Source: Acanthosoma haemorrhoidale
Lineage: Eukaryota > Arthropoda > Insecta > Hemiptera > Acanthosomatidae
Direction: 5' to 3'
Assembly (NCBI GenBank): GCA_930367205.1
Contig: OV884014.1
Span: 107,924,638 to 107,988,637, forward strand
Length of the DNA stretch: 64,000 nt
Of this stretch, positions 49,383-59,389 are shown piece by piece (the first letter of the stretch is position 1; every line of letters starts with the position of its first letter). The notes under the pieces were generated by a model. It saw nothing but the letters and a program-made list of their open reading frames with translations. It was not told the DNA's origin and made no database searches. Position numbers and translations under genes: made by a program.

Positions 49383-49893
49383 ATGTTGTAGTCCGGCGTT
49401 GTCAGACCCCACACCTTCCTAGTGGGAATCTCTGCCTTCGTCTCGCTAAATCTAGCACCTCCTTGGGAGAGACCTCTCCCTAGTGGACGACGGTTGCCGT
49501 GGTCCTACAAACTTACCTAGTAGCGTCTCCCACGGCAATCCAGTCTGGTTCTCTACGGTTCACACTCGCCTTTGGGATCCGGACGGTTTTCGCCCACCCT
49601 TAGACACCGAGTGTGAATTCGTGGTCATTCCAAGACCACATAAACTACCTATAAACCTACCCTGTACCTCTTCTCCTGAACATAGTGCTTTGACGGGGCA
49701 CACACCTTCTAAAGATCTTATGGCGTCAGATCAAAACGAATTAGGCTGCCCACCGACTAGGCCGGCAGCCAGGGTGAAAGACCACAGGTCCGCCCTTAAC
49801 TCTTTCTGGGCGCTCGCCGGACAGCGGCTAGAGGTTGTAGCGACCCTAGCCCGCGGCGGGCGTCTCCTCCCCACTTCGGGGATACTCAGTTAG
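49383..49893 (+). other. GC-rich repeat block with unassigned 136-codon open frame
   Basis: This block is much GC-richer than its flanks and holds an open frame at 49483-49893 (DDGCRGPTNLPSSVSHGNPV, then HTRLWDPDGFRPPLDTECEF, ending LLPTSGILS). There is no ATG at its start; the frame extends upstream of 49483 without one. A 45-bp part around 49655-49705 recurs at 9270-9315 in the same orientation, so the block belongs to a dispersed repeat. I do not recognise the protein, and it may not be translated. No LTR, RT or transposase motif is visible. Confidence 0.45.
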
Positions 49894-49899
49894 ACTGAG

Positions 49900-50825
49900 C
49901 CCGACAAATAGGTTACATATTACGTCAGCGAGCTATTACACTGCAGTTTTATGACTTGACAGTAGTAATCTTTAAACAGAATTTGTTTTCGCGCGGTAAG
50001 CTTTGTGAGAAATGTTTGCTTTTATGTCTATGCAAAATGTAAAAAAGCTAAGAACGGCCACCTGTCGGTATATGAAAGTAAATGTAATGTATTAAATAAA
50101 AATAAACGAATACCTATTTGAGAGGTAGAATATATCATTGTGGTTTTTGATTGAGGTTCTCTATGTGATAAAATTAAACAAAACATGTCACAAACAAAAA
50201 TGTCAGCCTTACAGTGTATCATTTATGTTTGATTAGCATTTCCTCTAATGTGGGTAAGTATAACCTCAATCATGCGACTCTTTCATCTCAAATCTTCAAT
50301 ATACATCTAACTCTTTTGAAATTATTTTTCATAGCAACTATTCAGCTATTATTAGCTGAGAAGATTGTAACCTCGGATGGTTTCTTGATCTTTAAAAAAT
50401 CATTTTCATATGTTTAATCCAAAAGATTTTCTATCGGAGTCCATTCAATTGCAAAAGTCATGACATAGTTCAAAAACTAACTGGACAGAAATTGTTCCAA
50501 TTTCGCAGGTTGAACCAGCGTCAAATAAATTACAAGTTGCTATTTCGGCCACATAGTAATGAAACTTCCGACCGGATGTTGATGAATTCTGTGAAAATGT
50601 GTGATTTCAACCGCTCTACTAAATTCTTCAGATGAGGTCTAGAGGAACTGTCACCAATAGATTCGTTCGAAGGTTGTAGAACCCATTTCGGTGTTTGCTG
50701 TAAAACATAGTTGGTCAGGTTTTTTTTTAATATTTATACCTTTTATCGCTATGTTAATTTAGTATTATCATCTAAGTTACTTAGCTTAGAGCTATTAGTT
50801 TTTATAATTTATGTTTAGTCTATAC
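49900..50825. other. No gene recognised
   Basis: AT-rich, no supported feature. Confidence 0.45.
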
Positions 50826-50837
50826 TTAACTATTAAT

Positions 50838-51197
50838 TTTTTTTTTTATAACAACTATTATGATAAAATTACAATCTGCCTGATTGGGCATAATAATATT
50901 ATGCTAGATGATCTCGTTCATACCAATTTACAATTTTCTATATATATAAAAACAGCTCAGAGGCCCCCCAAGTCCACATGGTTGTCACCTCCTTCTTGGG
51001 AAGTCCCCCACGCTATTACGTCAGCCGCGTCACAGGATAAGAGCCAGCGGATGCTGCCCAAGAGCGCGAGAGCCACAGACGCTCAGGACATGATTAGTGA
51101 AACCTGCCATTGCCAGGACTCCCACTGTCACTTATTTATAGCAGGTCACGAGGCCACTGCCGTTTTAATCTCCGAGGAGGATTATAGGGATGAGTGG
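50838..51197 (-). mobile_element. J2 LINE 3' end, reverse orientation, 12-bp TSD
   Basis: Read on the minus strand it starts at the last RT codons (CATCCCTATAATCCTCCTCG), passes the stop and the J2 3' UTR (GACAGTGGGAGTCCTGGCAA, TCATGTCCTGAGCG, AGGCAGATTGTAATTTTAT) and ends in about eleven A (T run at 50838-50848 of the + strand). TTAACTATTAAT is found exactly at 50826-50837 and 51198-51209. The tail is poly(A), in contrast to the TATATA tail of the 1.5 and 22.8 kb copies. Strongly 5'-truncated, with no coding capacity left. Confidence 0.88.
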
Positions 51198-51209
51198 TTA
51201 ACTATTAAT

Positions 51210-52440
51210 AAATCAATTTCCACTATATATTCAATTTATTGCTATTTCGTTTGATTCTAATTTCACCATTTGTCAGCTAAAATAGACTAATTAATGATTA
51301 TAACACAAAGGAAACTTTCATCTGGCCATGACGTTATGATAGGAAACAGACCTCTCTCAGCAGGTATTCAAACCTACGTCACTGCCAGTAAACTGTGAGC
51401 TTCGTACGAGTCTCCTTATACAGAAGGATTCAAGGTAGGACCAAAATATATTCACACGCATTTACATATATATGTATATGCAGCAGTGCGTTTGTAGCAC
51501 AGATAGGACATTCAACCACTTAATGGACAACATAGCACATGTCACTCGTAACATAGCATACGGACAAGAACCAGTGAGTGACGATACATGTTACAAGGGC
51601 GATCCTGTTGTTGCTGCAACATGTCCCCCGTCCCGTGCATAAATGCACCGGGCATTTGTGTGAATACATCACAGGTGATCCCTTTCGATTGAACTCCATC
51701 GGTATCTTTTACTAGTATTTAATAAGAAATGTTCATCTAGGGGAAAATATTTCCAACCCGCGAAAATACCAATCAAGACACAACTCTTAAGTATCGAGTA
51801 AAGAAGATATTTTACAAAATATGAAAACAAATTCGAAGGTGAGGATTTTTGTAAAGCGGGCACCAGACTCCATTGAATGCTACAATTCATAGAAGCAAGG
51901 AGGCTCATTAACACTAATGGCTAAAGACGCAAAACTCATTCATTCCAATCATCAAAGAAGAGTATTTTAAATTCCGCCATTTAGAGGCAAATAGTTCTAT
52001 TGAACTATTCACAAGAGAACCACTTTATCCCGCTTGGATATCTTATCATAAAGACCAAAGTAAACAATAACTTATTCATAATAATAATATGCAGAGTACA
52101 AAAGACTTTCCATGAATGAACCAGCCGTCCATGTAATGAACCAATTCTGAGCATGAATGAGCTCCTACCTTCGTATCTCATTAGAGCTTCATCTTTCTCA
52201 CCATACAATATTTATATTATATGAGTATATATAATAATAATAGGATAAATGCACAATAGAGTGATCTAATAAGCAAGATTATATTTAAACCAACACAAGA
52301 AAGCTAATAGAATTCTCACATGGTTTTCCTTATCTTATTCCTATCCGGAGTGCCAAAGGAGGATTATCTACTAGGAGGCCTCCTATTGATACAGGATGAT
52401 TGGTTTTGTATGGCATGGTAGCTGGCTGTAACCGTAGTAA
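51210..52440. other. No gene recognised
   Basis: AT-rich. A degenerate B-box-like GGTTTGAATACC on the minus strand near 51363 is too weak to call. Confidence 0.4.
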
Positions 52441-52444
52441 CCAT

Positions 52445-52512
52445 AATTACTATACAAAGAAGGATTGGAACTCAAATCGGTTACCGCAATACCCGGGGGC
52501 TCAACCAATTAA
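52445..52512 (-). repeat. tRNA-derived SINE head
   Basis: On the minus strand, GTTAGCTTAATTGGTTGAGC is a very good A-box and D-arm match. It is followed by CGATTTGAGTTCC, a one- to two-base variant of the B box, at tRNA-like distance. The anticodon arm does not pair well, so a SINE or pseudo-tRNA is likelier than a working tRNA. Confidence 0.6.
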
Positions 52513-52554
52513 GCTAACAAGAACGAGTGAACGACCTTACCAATATTCATTTTC

Positions 52555-52612
52555 TTCGGCCTAACTAACCTAAAACTGTGGAGATTAAGGGTTCGAATCC
52601 CGAGTCAGCCAA
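52555..52612 (+). repeat. tRNA-like 3' half with B box
   Basis: AAGGGTTCGAATCCCGAGTCAGCC shows a perfect B box in a T arm whose stem pairs (GGG/CCC). GGCCTAACTAACC upstream could be a decayed acceptor plus A-box start. It lies 45 bases from the opposite-strand tRNA-like piece at 52445-52512, so the two form a head-to-head pair. Confidence 0.5.
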
Positions 52613-52614
52613 TA

Positions 52615-53260
52615 TATAGAAATGGCTTCTTTAGTTAACAATCATTAGTATTAATGGGATTCATACCACAACTAAATTTGACTATATTCACTTACTGCAC
52701 CGACATTGGTCTTAATGTCACTACTTTTCAGTCAAAGATAAGTAGAATGTCACATTACATGTGTTCACCTTGCCAGCCTTATCAGTTTACTAAAAAATAG
52801 TGAATTTCTAAAATATTGTCTTCCCACAGTCACTTTTAAACAACAATTTTTTTTCAAAGACCAAAAAAAACAGTTTTATATACGATAGCTAGTATACAAA
52901 TATTAACTGTCAGGGAATCACCGATAAACGTATTTAAAACATATAATTAGTCACGAGATAAAACTTCAGGTAATTGGTAACTGTCATCGATTAATTTTAA
53001 ATCATTAAAAACCAAATTGTCAAATAGTTATAATCCAAATTCAATAAATTAAGATATATAATCATCAATATAATAAAAAAAAATACATTATGTTAAAAGG
53101 TCAAATTCTTATAAATAACGAAGGTCCCAGCTAATTCCTGCACTAAATTAACAAAAATTGTGGATAGAAATATCGGAAATGAATGAAATATTTTAAACAA
53201 CTATTTTTTGTTTTATTTGATTTTTGGAATCATAACTGCGCCCTATTTGGACCTTAGTCC
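52615..53260. other. No gene recognised
   Basis: AT-rich, no supported feature. Confidence 0.45.
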
Positions 53261-53329
53261 CAATGATTATAATTTCAGATATTTTTTATATAATAGCTAA
53301 ACTTAGCAATGCTATAAAAATTAGCATTG

Positions 53330-53838
53330 CTAACCGACTGCGTAATCTTCTCCCTCCAAAAGGGGAAAAAATCCTTGCCAAAATCTTATTGCATAGGAGG
53401 GCAAGAGAACTCACCAGCTTTCTCATTGCACTATTTGGGTATAAAAATGGATAGGCATCTCCATTTCTCTACTCATTTTAGTAATAAAAAGTACGATAAA
53501 GGTCTTACCGGCTATCGCACTTGCTAACTTCACCCAACCTGTCGCTTCGTCTCAAACTGATGATATATAAATGTGTCCTCCGGCCAGCTCTGCTGTACGG
53601 TGCCCCGCTATTTACCCACTTGACTGACAATACAGCTATATGTCTCCAACACTTGTATATCATTATACATGTATATCATTATACTTGTTTATTCATTATA
53701 TAATTTTTATAAAATAACTAAACCTGTACATAATGTAGCGATGCTACAGGAAATACAAAATAATTTGTCAATAGATTCACCTGAGGATCTATAATTATAT
53801 ATAATTATCTGTAAATTTAAAGGGGCTAAGGGAAAACA
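53330..53838 (+). mobile_element. J1 LINE copy with internal deletion
   Basis: One frame reads SYCIGGQENSPAFSLHYLGI and KMDRHLHFSTHF, the YLG..LD..L.F motif after the RT palm. A neighbouring frame continues LTSPNLSLRLKLMIYKCVLR then PALLYGAPLFTHLTDNTA. The coding part then breaks at about 53654 and jumps to the J1 3' UTR (TGTATATCATTATAC, CCTGTACATAATGTAGCGAT, TTTAAAGGGGCTA). Compared with the 58.8-kb copy, 315 bases (58899-59213 there) are missing. A 16-bp TGTATATCATTATACA is doubled at the junction (53654-53685). Confidence 0.8.
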
Positions 53839-53852
53839 TTTATCTTTGCTCA

Positions 53853-53949
53853 GGTACTCCTAGTAAAAGGATCCGCTCACCCCAAATAAATTCCTTTATT
53901 TTTCCCTTATCCATAATCTTAAAAATTTGAGAGCTAAGAAAAAAAAAAA
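53853..53949 (+). mobile_element. 97-bp retroposed scrap with poly(A) and 13-bp TSD
   Basis: The insert begins GGTACTCCTAGTAAAAGGAT, ends GAGCTAAG plus eleven A, and is bracketed by exact TTATCTTTGCTCA repeats at 53840-53852 and 53950-53962. Poly(A) next to a TSD is the mark of LINE-driven insertion. The parent sequence is not recognised; it may be the extreme 3' end of another LINE or of a transcript. Confidence 0.75.
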
Positions 53950-53962
53950 TTATCTTTGCTCA

Positions 53963-54573
53963 CTATCACATTAATATTGTTCCTTTACTCAACTATAGTA
54001 AATGTTATTTTCTTATTAACGGAGGCATATTAGAGAATTGTGGGCTGTAGAAGCTAATTTATTAAGCGTAGATTACTTTCGAATGTTCTGTTAGCTTTGT
54101 ACGTTAACATTTAGGACTCGGGATAATTAATTACCAAATGTGGCTGAAGCAAACGTAGATAACATGGTGCGATGACGCCCAGGGACACAAACAATATTTG
54201 CCTGACACAAGTCCAGACCATGCTTTATTCCGACGACGTAGAGTGCAGTTTGCCTTCGTCCTATGCAAATAGGACAGAAACAGAAAAAGCAAACAGTGGT
54301 ACCTCCTTGCGGGGTGGCCTTTTGATTGTTTGTTGTTTCTTCTACTTGTAGAAATAAAAGTTTGTTCGGACCAATGAGGGCAGTCATGTTCACCCGACCG
54401 TCGGAATTTCATATCACGCCACCCTTACAATTCTACTGGCAAACACAACTCTATCATAAATGCGCAATCTTTTTCTATTTTCATTTCCCCCCCCCATGTC
54501 ATGGAAACAATTCCAAAAATTACCTGAAGCGAATGGAACAATGTGCAAACAGCCCTTTCGATGCAATAAAAAA
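53963..54573. other. No gene recognised
   Basis: Two overlapping open frames at 54127-54412 (-) show no known domain. Confidence 0.4.
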
Positions 54574-55193
54574 CATTAAACTAAAATATATGCTCATAAA
54601 TAAAATATTTTATAAGATGGTCCTTAACTGCTCTATAATTACATAAAGTCATCAAAAATGTTTTCCCTATTTTTTTTCCCAGGTTCAGTTTTATGTAGTG
54701 GGATGTTATTTTTCATGACATTTGCAGACATTGACAAGTGCTCATAAAAACTAAAATGCTGCAGGAGATTTAATATATGATTAATTCACTACAATTTTAG
54801 AAGACGGAGATCTAGAGCGAATTCACTACAATTTTAGAAGACGGAGATATAGAGCGAATTCACTACAATTTTAGAAGACGGAGATCTAGAGCGAATTCAC
54901 TACAATTTTAGAAGACGGAGATATAGAGCGAATTCACTACAATTTTAGAAGACGGAGATATAGAGCGAATTCACTACAATTTTAGAAGACGGAGATATAG
55001 AGCGAATTCACTACTCAGGTAAAACTTTGATGAGCACCTAGGTACAAATGTCATGAAAAATAACATCCCACTACATAAAACTGAACCTGGGAAAAAAAAA
55101 TAGGGAAACATGTTTAATGACTTTATGTAATTATAGAGCAGTTAAGGACCATCTTATAAAATATTTTATTTATGAGCATATATTTATTTAATG
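54574..55193. mobile_element. Foldback-type element: long inverted arms around a tandem array
   Basis: The segments 54587-54724 and 55045-55183 are reverse complements of each other over about 138 bases with few differences. Landmarks at the left arm are ATATATGCTCATAAATAAAA, TTAAGGACC-complement GGTCCTTAACTGCTCTATAA and CATGACATTTG. A weaker match continues outward to CATTAAA/TTTAATG and inward to GTGCTCAT. Between the arms lies a six-unit 37-bp array (54783-55016). No ORF is present. This plan (long inverted repeats, internal minisatellite, no gene) is that of non-autonomous foldback DNA elements. The superfamily cannot be told, because no TSD was identified. Confidence 0.82.
54783..55016 (+). 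repeat. 37-bp tandem array, about 6.3 units
   Basis: Unit: AATTCACTACAATTTTAGAA, then GACGGAGATMTAGAGCG, where M is C in units 1 and 3 and A in the others. The array starts within TTAATTCACTAC and ends AATTCACTACTCAGG. It lies at the centre of the foldback element. Confidence 0.96.
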
Positions 55194-56630
55194 ACAGATA
55201 CTGATGATATATAGAAATGGAAACGATTCTCGAGTCTTTCATATCTCTGATCAGATTTTCATTAAAAATTTCATACCATGAACAGAGAATTCACAAACAG
55301 CAGTGAACACGTTTTTTAGTTTTTCAAACGACAGAGTAATAAAAAGTATAGCAACATTATATTAAATTTGATATACGTGCCCTAACCACATTAGGTCTAT
55401 TGCTGATTTATCATAAACAATCTATGACTGGGTTGGGAGAAAAAACGTGGCTTACGATTTGTCTTTTGATAAAAATGATTAACATTTGTAACACTAACAT
55501 GTCGATAGTAAGTAATCCGACTTCAGCACTGCTAGCTGCGCAAACAAAGCTGAAAGGATGGGCCAGGTTCCCACATTGCCTAGGATTGTCCGCCGACATA
55601 CAGACAGACTACTTGGAGAGGACTGTGCATCATACAATCATAGAAGTACAATAGCTGCTATTAGCGCAAAGCTATTGTGAGCAGTCAATGCCCGTATTGT
55701 CTGTACACAGTCTGTTGTCCTCAGACCTGCCTTTCAGCCGTCTGCGGGGGATCCAATACTGTCCACTGGCTATGGGAGAGCACCCGCTGTCTGGAAGAGG
55801 ATAACCACCTCACTTAATCCACCACTTACTGCAACCAGGACACTTAGAAATATAATTTCAAACATTCAAGAAAACGAATTATAATTTTCATCAATTCAAC
55901 AGAAACGCAAAATACCTAACTTGTGTACTTTCTTTAAATTGAATAGATTCATTGAATGGAGAAGATTACATCAATTTCAAAACCCTAAGTATACACTCAT
56001 ATCAAACAGTTTTTTCGAAATTACTTTAATAATTTATAGTATATTATATTATAAAGTAGGGATAAGTGTTAGCACAGTTGTCTCATAATTACTAAATCGC
56101 TTTAGAAAGTTTCAGAACCCAGTGAAGACTTATTTATTCGCGAGAAATCTAAACTAAGGCTCTGAGTTGAATCGTACAGAAGTACAGACAAATAAATTAA
56201 ACTGATTCATAACCATGAATCACAGTCATTACATCACTTTTTTTGTCATTACATGCATTACCTAAAGTGGACCACTACAAACATAATGTATAGCCTCCAA
56301 TCCGACATTACCATCCGCCATGTTCCAATGTACCTTTGTAAAAGTGTCACTTCCACTTCATTAGAGGGTTCCATATTCGTTAGCTATAATTTCATTCCGA
56401 ATGCTAATGAATGAGCAACCTATTCCCTTCCTCGGAACGGCAAAAAAAACTTCTCACAGTAACCTGTTATCATTATAACTGTTGTCTTTTTGTTTTTTTT
56501 TATTATGAGAATTCCTCAATACCGTTAAATAATATCTTTCCTTTGCACTCATTTAATTAAACTATCAAGTCTCAAGTATATGGTAGATATGTAATACTCT
56601 TATATATTATTATATCTTAACGATTAAATC
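55194..56630. other. No gene recognised
   Basis: AT-rich, with a small GC-richer part near 55.55-55.85 kb. No domain or repeat supported. Confidence 0.45.
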
Positions 56631-56635
56631 TTTTT

Positions 56636-56670
56636 AATGAAATAAATTTACAATCTGCCTTGTTTTTACC
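56636..56670 (-). repeat. J2 3'-end scrap (reverse)
   Basis: On the minus strand this reads AAGGCAGATTGTAAATTTAT then TTCAT, matching the last bases of J2. It is isolated, about 135 bases before the forward J2 copy at 56806. Confidence 0.5.
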
Positions 56671-56805
56671 ATTTAGGTTAACCATGATGATGAAGAAGAA
56701 AGCACTTGCAAGACTCACTAGAACCCAAATAACTCTCAAGCCTTGAACATATACTTTGCCGCTTAACGTTACCGAGAAGTTAAGTCCTAACTTTTAAGAA
56801 ATAAT

Positions 56806-57135
56806 CGGCAGTGGCCTCGTGGCCTGCTATAAATACGTGACAGTGGGAGTCCTGGCAATGGCCAGATTCTCCAGTCATGTCCTGAGCGTCTGTGGCTCTC
56901 GTGCTCTTAGTCAGCCTCCGCTGGCTCGTATCCGGTGACGCGGCTGACGGAGGAGCGTGTGGGACTTCCCAAGACTCCGCTTCCACTCTCGCATGCGAAG
57001 TGACAACTATGTGGATTTGGGAGGTCTCTGGGCTGTTTGTAAATACTCTATGAATGAGCGAGAGAATGAAAATCGTAAATATGGTTTGAATGAAATCATT
57101 TATCACAATTACTTATTGTCCAATAAGGCAGATTG
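56806..57135 (+). mobile_element. J2 LINE 3' end
   Basis: Starts at CGGCAGTGGCCTCGTGGCCT, the codons of RQWPRDLL, and runs through the stop and 3' UTR (GGGAGTCCTGGCAATGGCCA, CAGTCATGTCCTGAGCG, AAGGCAGATTGTACAATTTA). Divergence from other copies is higher in the last 60 bases. No clear TSD. Confidence 0.78.
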
Positions 57136-57212
57136 TACAATTTAATAAGCACTCTGTTAAATGTACTTTCAATTTTTTCAGTTTTTTTCTAACAAACAGA
57201 AAGTTTTTAGTT

Positions 57213-57272
57213 AGAAATTCTTTTTATTGAAATAAAATTATAATCTCCCCTGTTGGGAAATAAGTAATTGAA
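57213..57272 (-). repeat. J2 3'-end scrap (reverse)
   Basis: On the minus strand, ATTACTTATTTCCCAACAGG then GGAGATTATAATTTTATTTC resembles the J2 end TTACTTATTGCC...AGGCAGATTGTAATTTTATC, with substitutions. It lies 80 bases after the forward copy. Confidence 0.5.
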
Positions 57273-57504
57273 AGCAGTTATAGAATGGTAAACCAAGCGA
57301 CACAAAGGTCGTTTTAGTAGGTAATTTGAGTTTTTACCAACAGGCTTACTAGTACACAAGTACTTACTATACATAGTAATTGTATTTAACATTGTATATA
57401 TTATTGTATAACCGACAAGTTTAAATTACTCAGTTATTATTAATTATAGTTAAATTACCTAAAACAACGTTTGTGTCGTTTGGTCTACCATTACATAACT
57501 ATTA

Positions 57505-57717
57505 TATTATATGTGATCAACGATCTCATTCACTCCAAATTTACAATGCAGCATTCACTCTCTCACTCATATATTATTAAGTAAACACAAGCCAAGATCT
57601 CTCTCCCATCCTTCTTCATCCACATCACCAAATTCGGCCCAACTGAGACTTACCAAGAGCCACATACGCTCAGGAAATGATTGGAGAAACTGGCCATTGC
57701 CAGGACTCCCACTGTCA
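57505..57717 (-). mobile_element. J2 LINE 3' UTR fragment (reverse)
   Basis: Read on the minus strand: GACAGTGGGAGTCCTGGCAA, CAATCATTTCCTGAGCG, a diverged middle, then GAGTGAATGCTGCATTGTAA and GAATGAGATCGTTG. It covers only the 3' UTR and lacks the final AGGCAGATTG segment. Confidence 0.7.
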
Positions 57718-57719
57718 TG

Positions 57720-58735
57720 AATGTAAGATATAATGAGATCGTTTTGAAGCGATCTATTGCTGACGTAATAAGAGGTATTAAGTTTTACTCAGGACTTTTA
57801 ATTGAATTGATTAGATCTTTGACCGAGAGCTAATGGTATGCTGTTTGTACCTTGACCAGAATACTTATAGTAGTCATAAAGGACAAACAAGCTTGGGTAA
57901 GACCGAAAACTCTGGCAACTACAGACTAACCATCGAGAAGTGACATATAGAGCCATTGACCGTTCATCGCATCATCGCCAAGTGCCACAAATTCCAAACT
58001 ACTTCACAGAGAACTGGACTACAACAACGACTGGAAGGAATGAAGAAAGATAAATCGCCTTTAGTCATTGACACTGACGCGACTCTAAATAACGATTAAT
58101 AAAAAAGTATATTTTTGAAACCAGAACTATGGCATGTGTGACTGCCCTCAAAGTGCTACCATTAAGATCTAAGTGTAAAATGAACGGGAGAGAAAATGGT
58201 TCCAAGTGCGAGAGAGTTGAGGTCGCTATAGAAATCAATGGATCATTATTTCTCCAGTCCGTTCCAGGACCTGCCAACTTCTTAACGAGCTGCGATTGGA
58301 AATTAATTCTCCAACGAGGGGTGACTCAAAGTACAGCATAGTTCAGTTATAAAAGCTAATAAAAAATCATCAACTCCAGGAATAATATCCATTAAAGTTA
58401 CGACTAAACACTTGAATAATATTGAGACAGAAGAAAGCGAAACAGATATAGAGGAATATAAAAGAAGTGAGCTTATCATTCACAATTAAACCGCTTTAAT
58501 TTCCCAAGAAAGTACACTTAATAGTATTATTTCATTCGACTTTAGGCAATTAAAGTCCAAACGGCTGGCTATTTTTATTTTATTACCCTTTGATTTCAGT
58601 TGTAAATGTTTTTATCAAAGACCAATAAAATTTTACGATCATGAAGATTGTAATTCCAGCAAACAGTTTTATGGCCTTTCCCGCAAATGTTAACTTGTTG
58701 TTTTTCTTATCCTCATACTAAACCTCAAAAAGAAT
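57720..58735. other. No gene recognised
   Basis: A frame near 57900-57945 reads KTENSGNYRLTIEK, which hints at the start of an RT domain (GNYRPI-like), but it ends at once. The open frame 58129-58341 has no known motif. Confidence 0.4.
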
Positions 58736-58789
58736 TAAGCCAACAAATTTAATATAAATTTTTTTTTTAATATAAATTATAGAAAAAGC

Positions 58790-59376
58790 TTCATCTCAAA
58801 TTGATGATATATAAATGTGTCCTCCGGCCAGCTCTGCTGTTCGGTGCCCCGCTATTTACCCACTTGACTGACAATACAGCCAAATGTCTCCAACACTTCC
58901 AGAATGGGATCATGCGAAAAGTAGTCCGACATACCTCTCTCAAGATGTTAAAGAACGCTGACCTTCACCCGTTGCTTGGTGTGCCACTGGTGAGTGAGTT
59001 CATCCGCCGGAGACACATCAAGTTTTTTGAATCGTTACAGCACCTGACAAACCCAGTGTTTAACACTATGACCCCACCACCCCTCCCGCATCGATGGCAA
59101 CAGACTGTTGGGGAAAAATTAGGTTAAGAATTAGCATGTAAGTTAGTTTTAAGGTTGATCAAAAAACTGAGCCCCATCACCTTTATTAGTCAGTTTAGTC
59201 CAGTCACGTATAATGTATATCATTATACTTGTTTATTCATTATATAATTTTTATAAAATAACAAAACCTGTACATAATGTAGCGATGCTACAGGAAATAC
59301 AAAAATAATTTGTAAATAGATTCGCCTGAGGATCTATAATTATCTGTAAATTTAAAGGGGCTATAGGGAAAAAAAA
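58790..59376 (+). mobile_element. J1 LINE 3' copy, 5'-truncated
   Basis: The copy starts within the RT C-terminal region (LKLMIYKCVLRP equivalent), reads through the ORF end at about 59127 and contains the J1 3' UTR: CACCTTTATTAGTCAGTTTA, TGTATATCATTATAC, CCTGTACATAATGTAGCGAT, AAAGGGGCTATAGGG and a short poly(A). A candidate TSD CCAACAAATT stands at 58740-58749 and 59378-59387. The 40 AT-rich bases between the left repeat and the first J1 homology are unexplained, so this TSD is tentative. Confidence 0.8.
58801..59127 (+). pseudogene. RT C-terminus of J1 (108 codons, open)
   Basis: Open frame with MIYKCVLRPALLFGAPLFTH, CLQHFQNGIMRKVVRHTS, LLGVPLVSEFIRRRHIKFF, ESLQHLTNPVFNT and PLPHRWQQTVG. 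It aligns along its whole length with the minus-strand copy at 15174-15602 and, for its first 35 residues, with 53553-53655. The palm and endonuclease are missing through 5' truncation, so no active enzyme can be made. Confidence 0.8.
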
Positions 59377-59389
59377 CCCAACAAATTAT

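Noticed and set aside
57895..57945. KTENSGNYRLTIEK as RT start
   Set aside because: Suggestive, but a stop follows immediately and no second motif appears in any frame.
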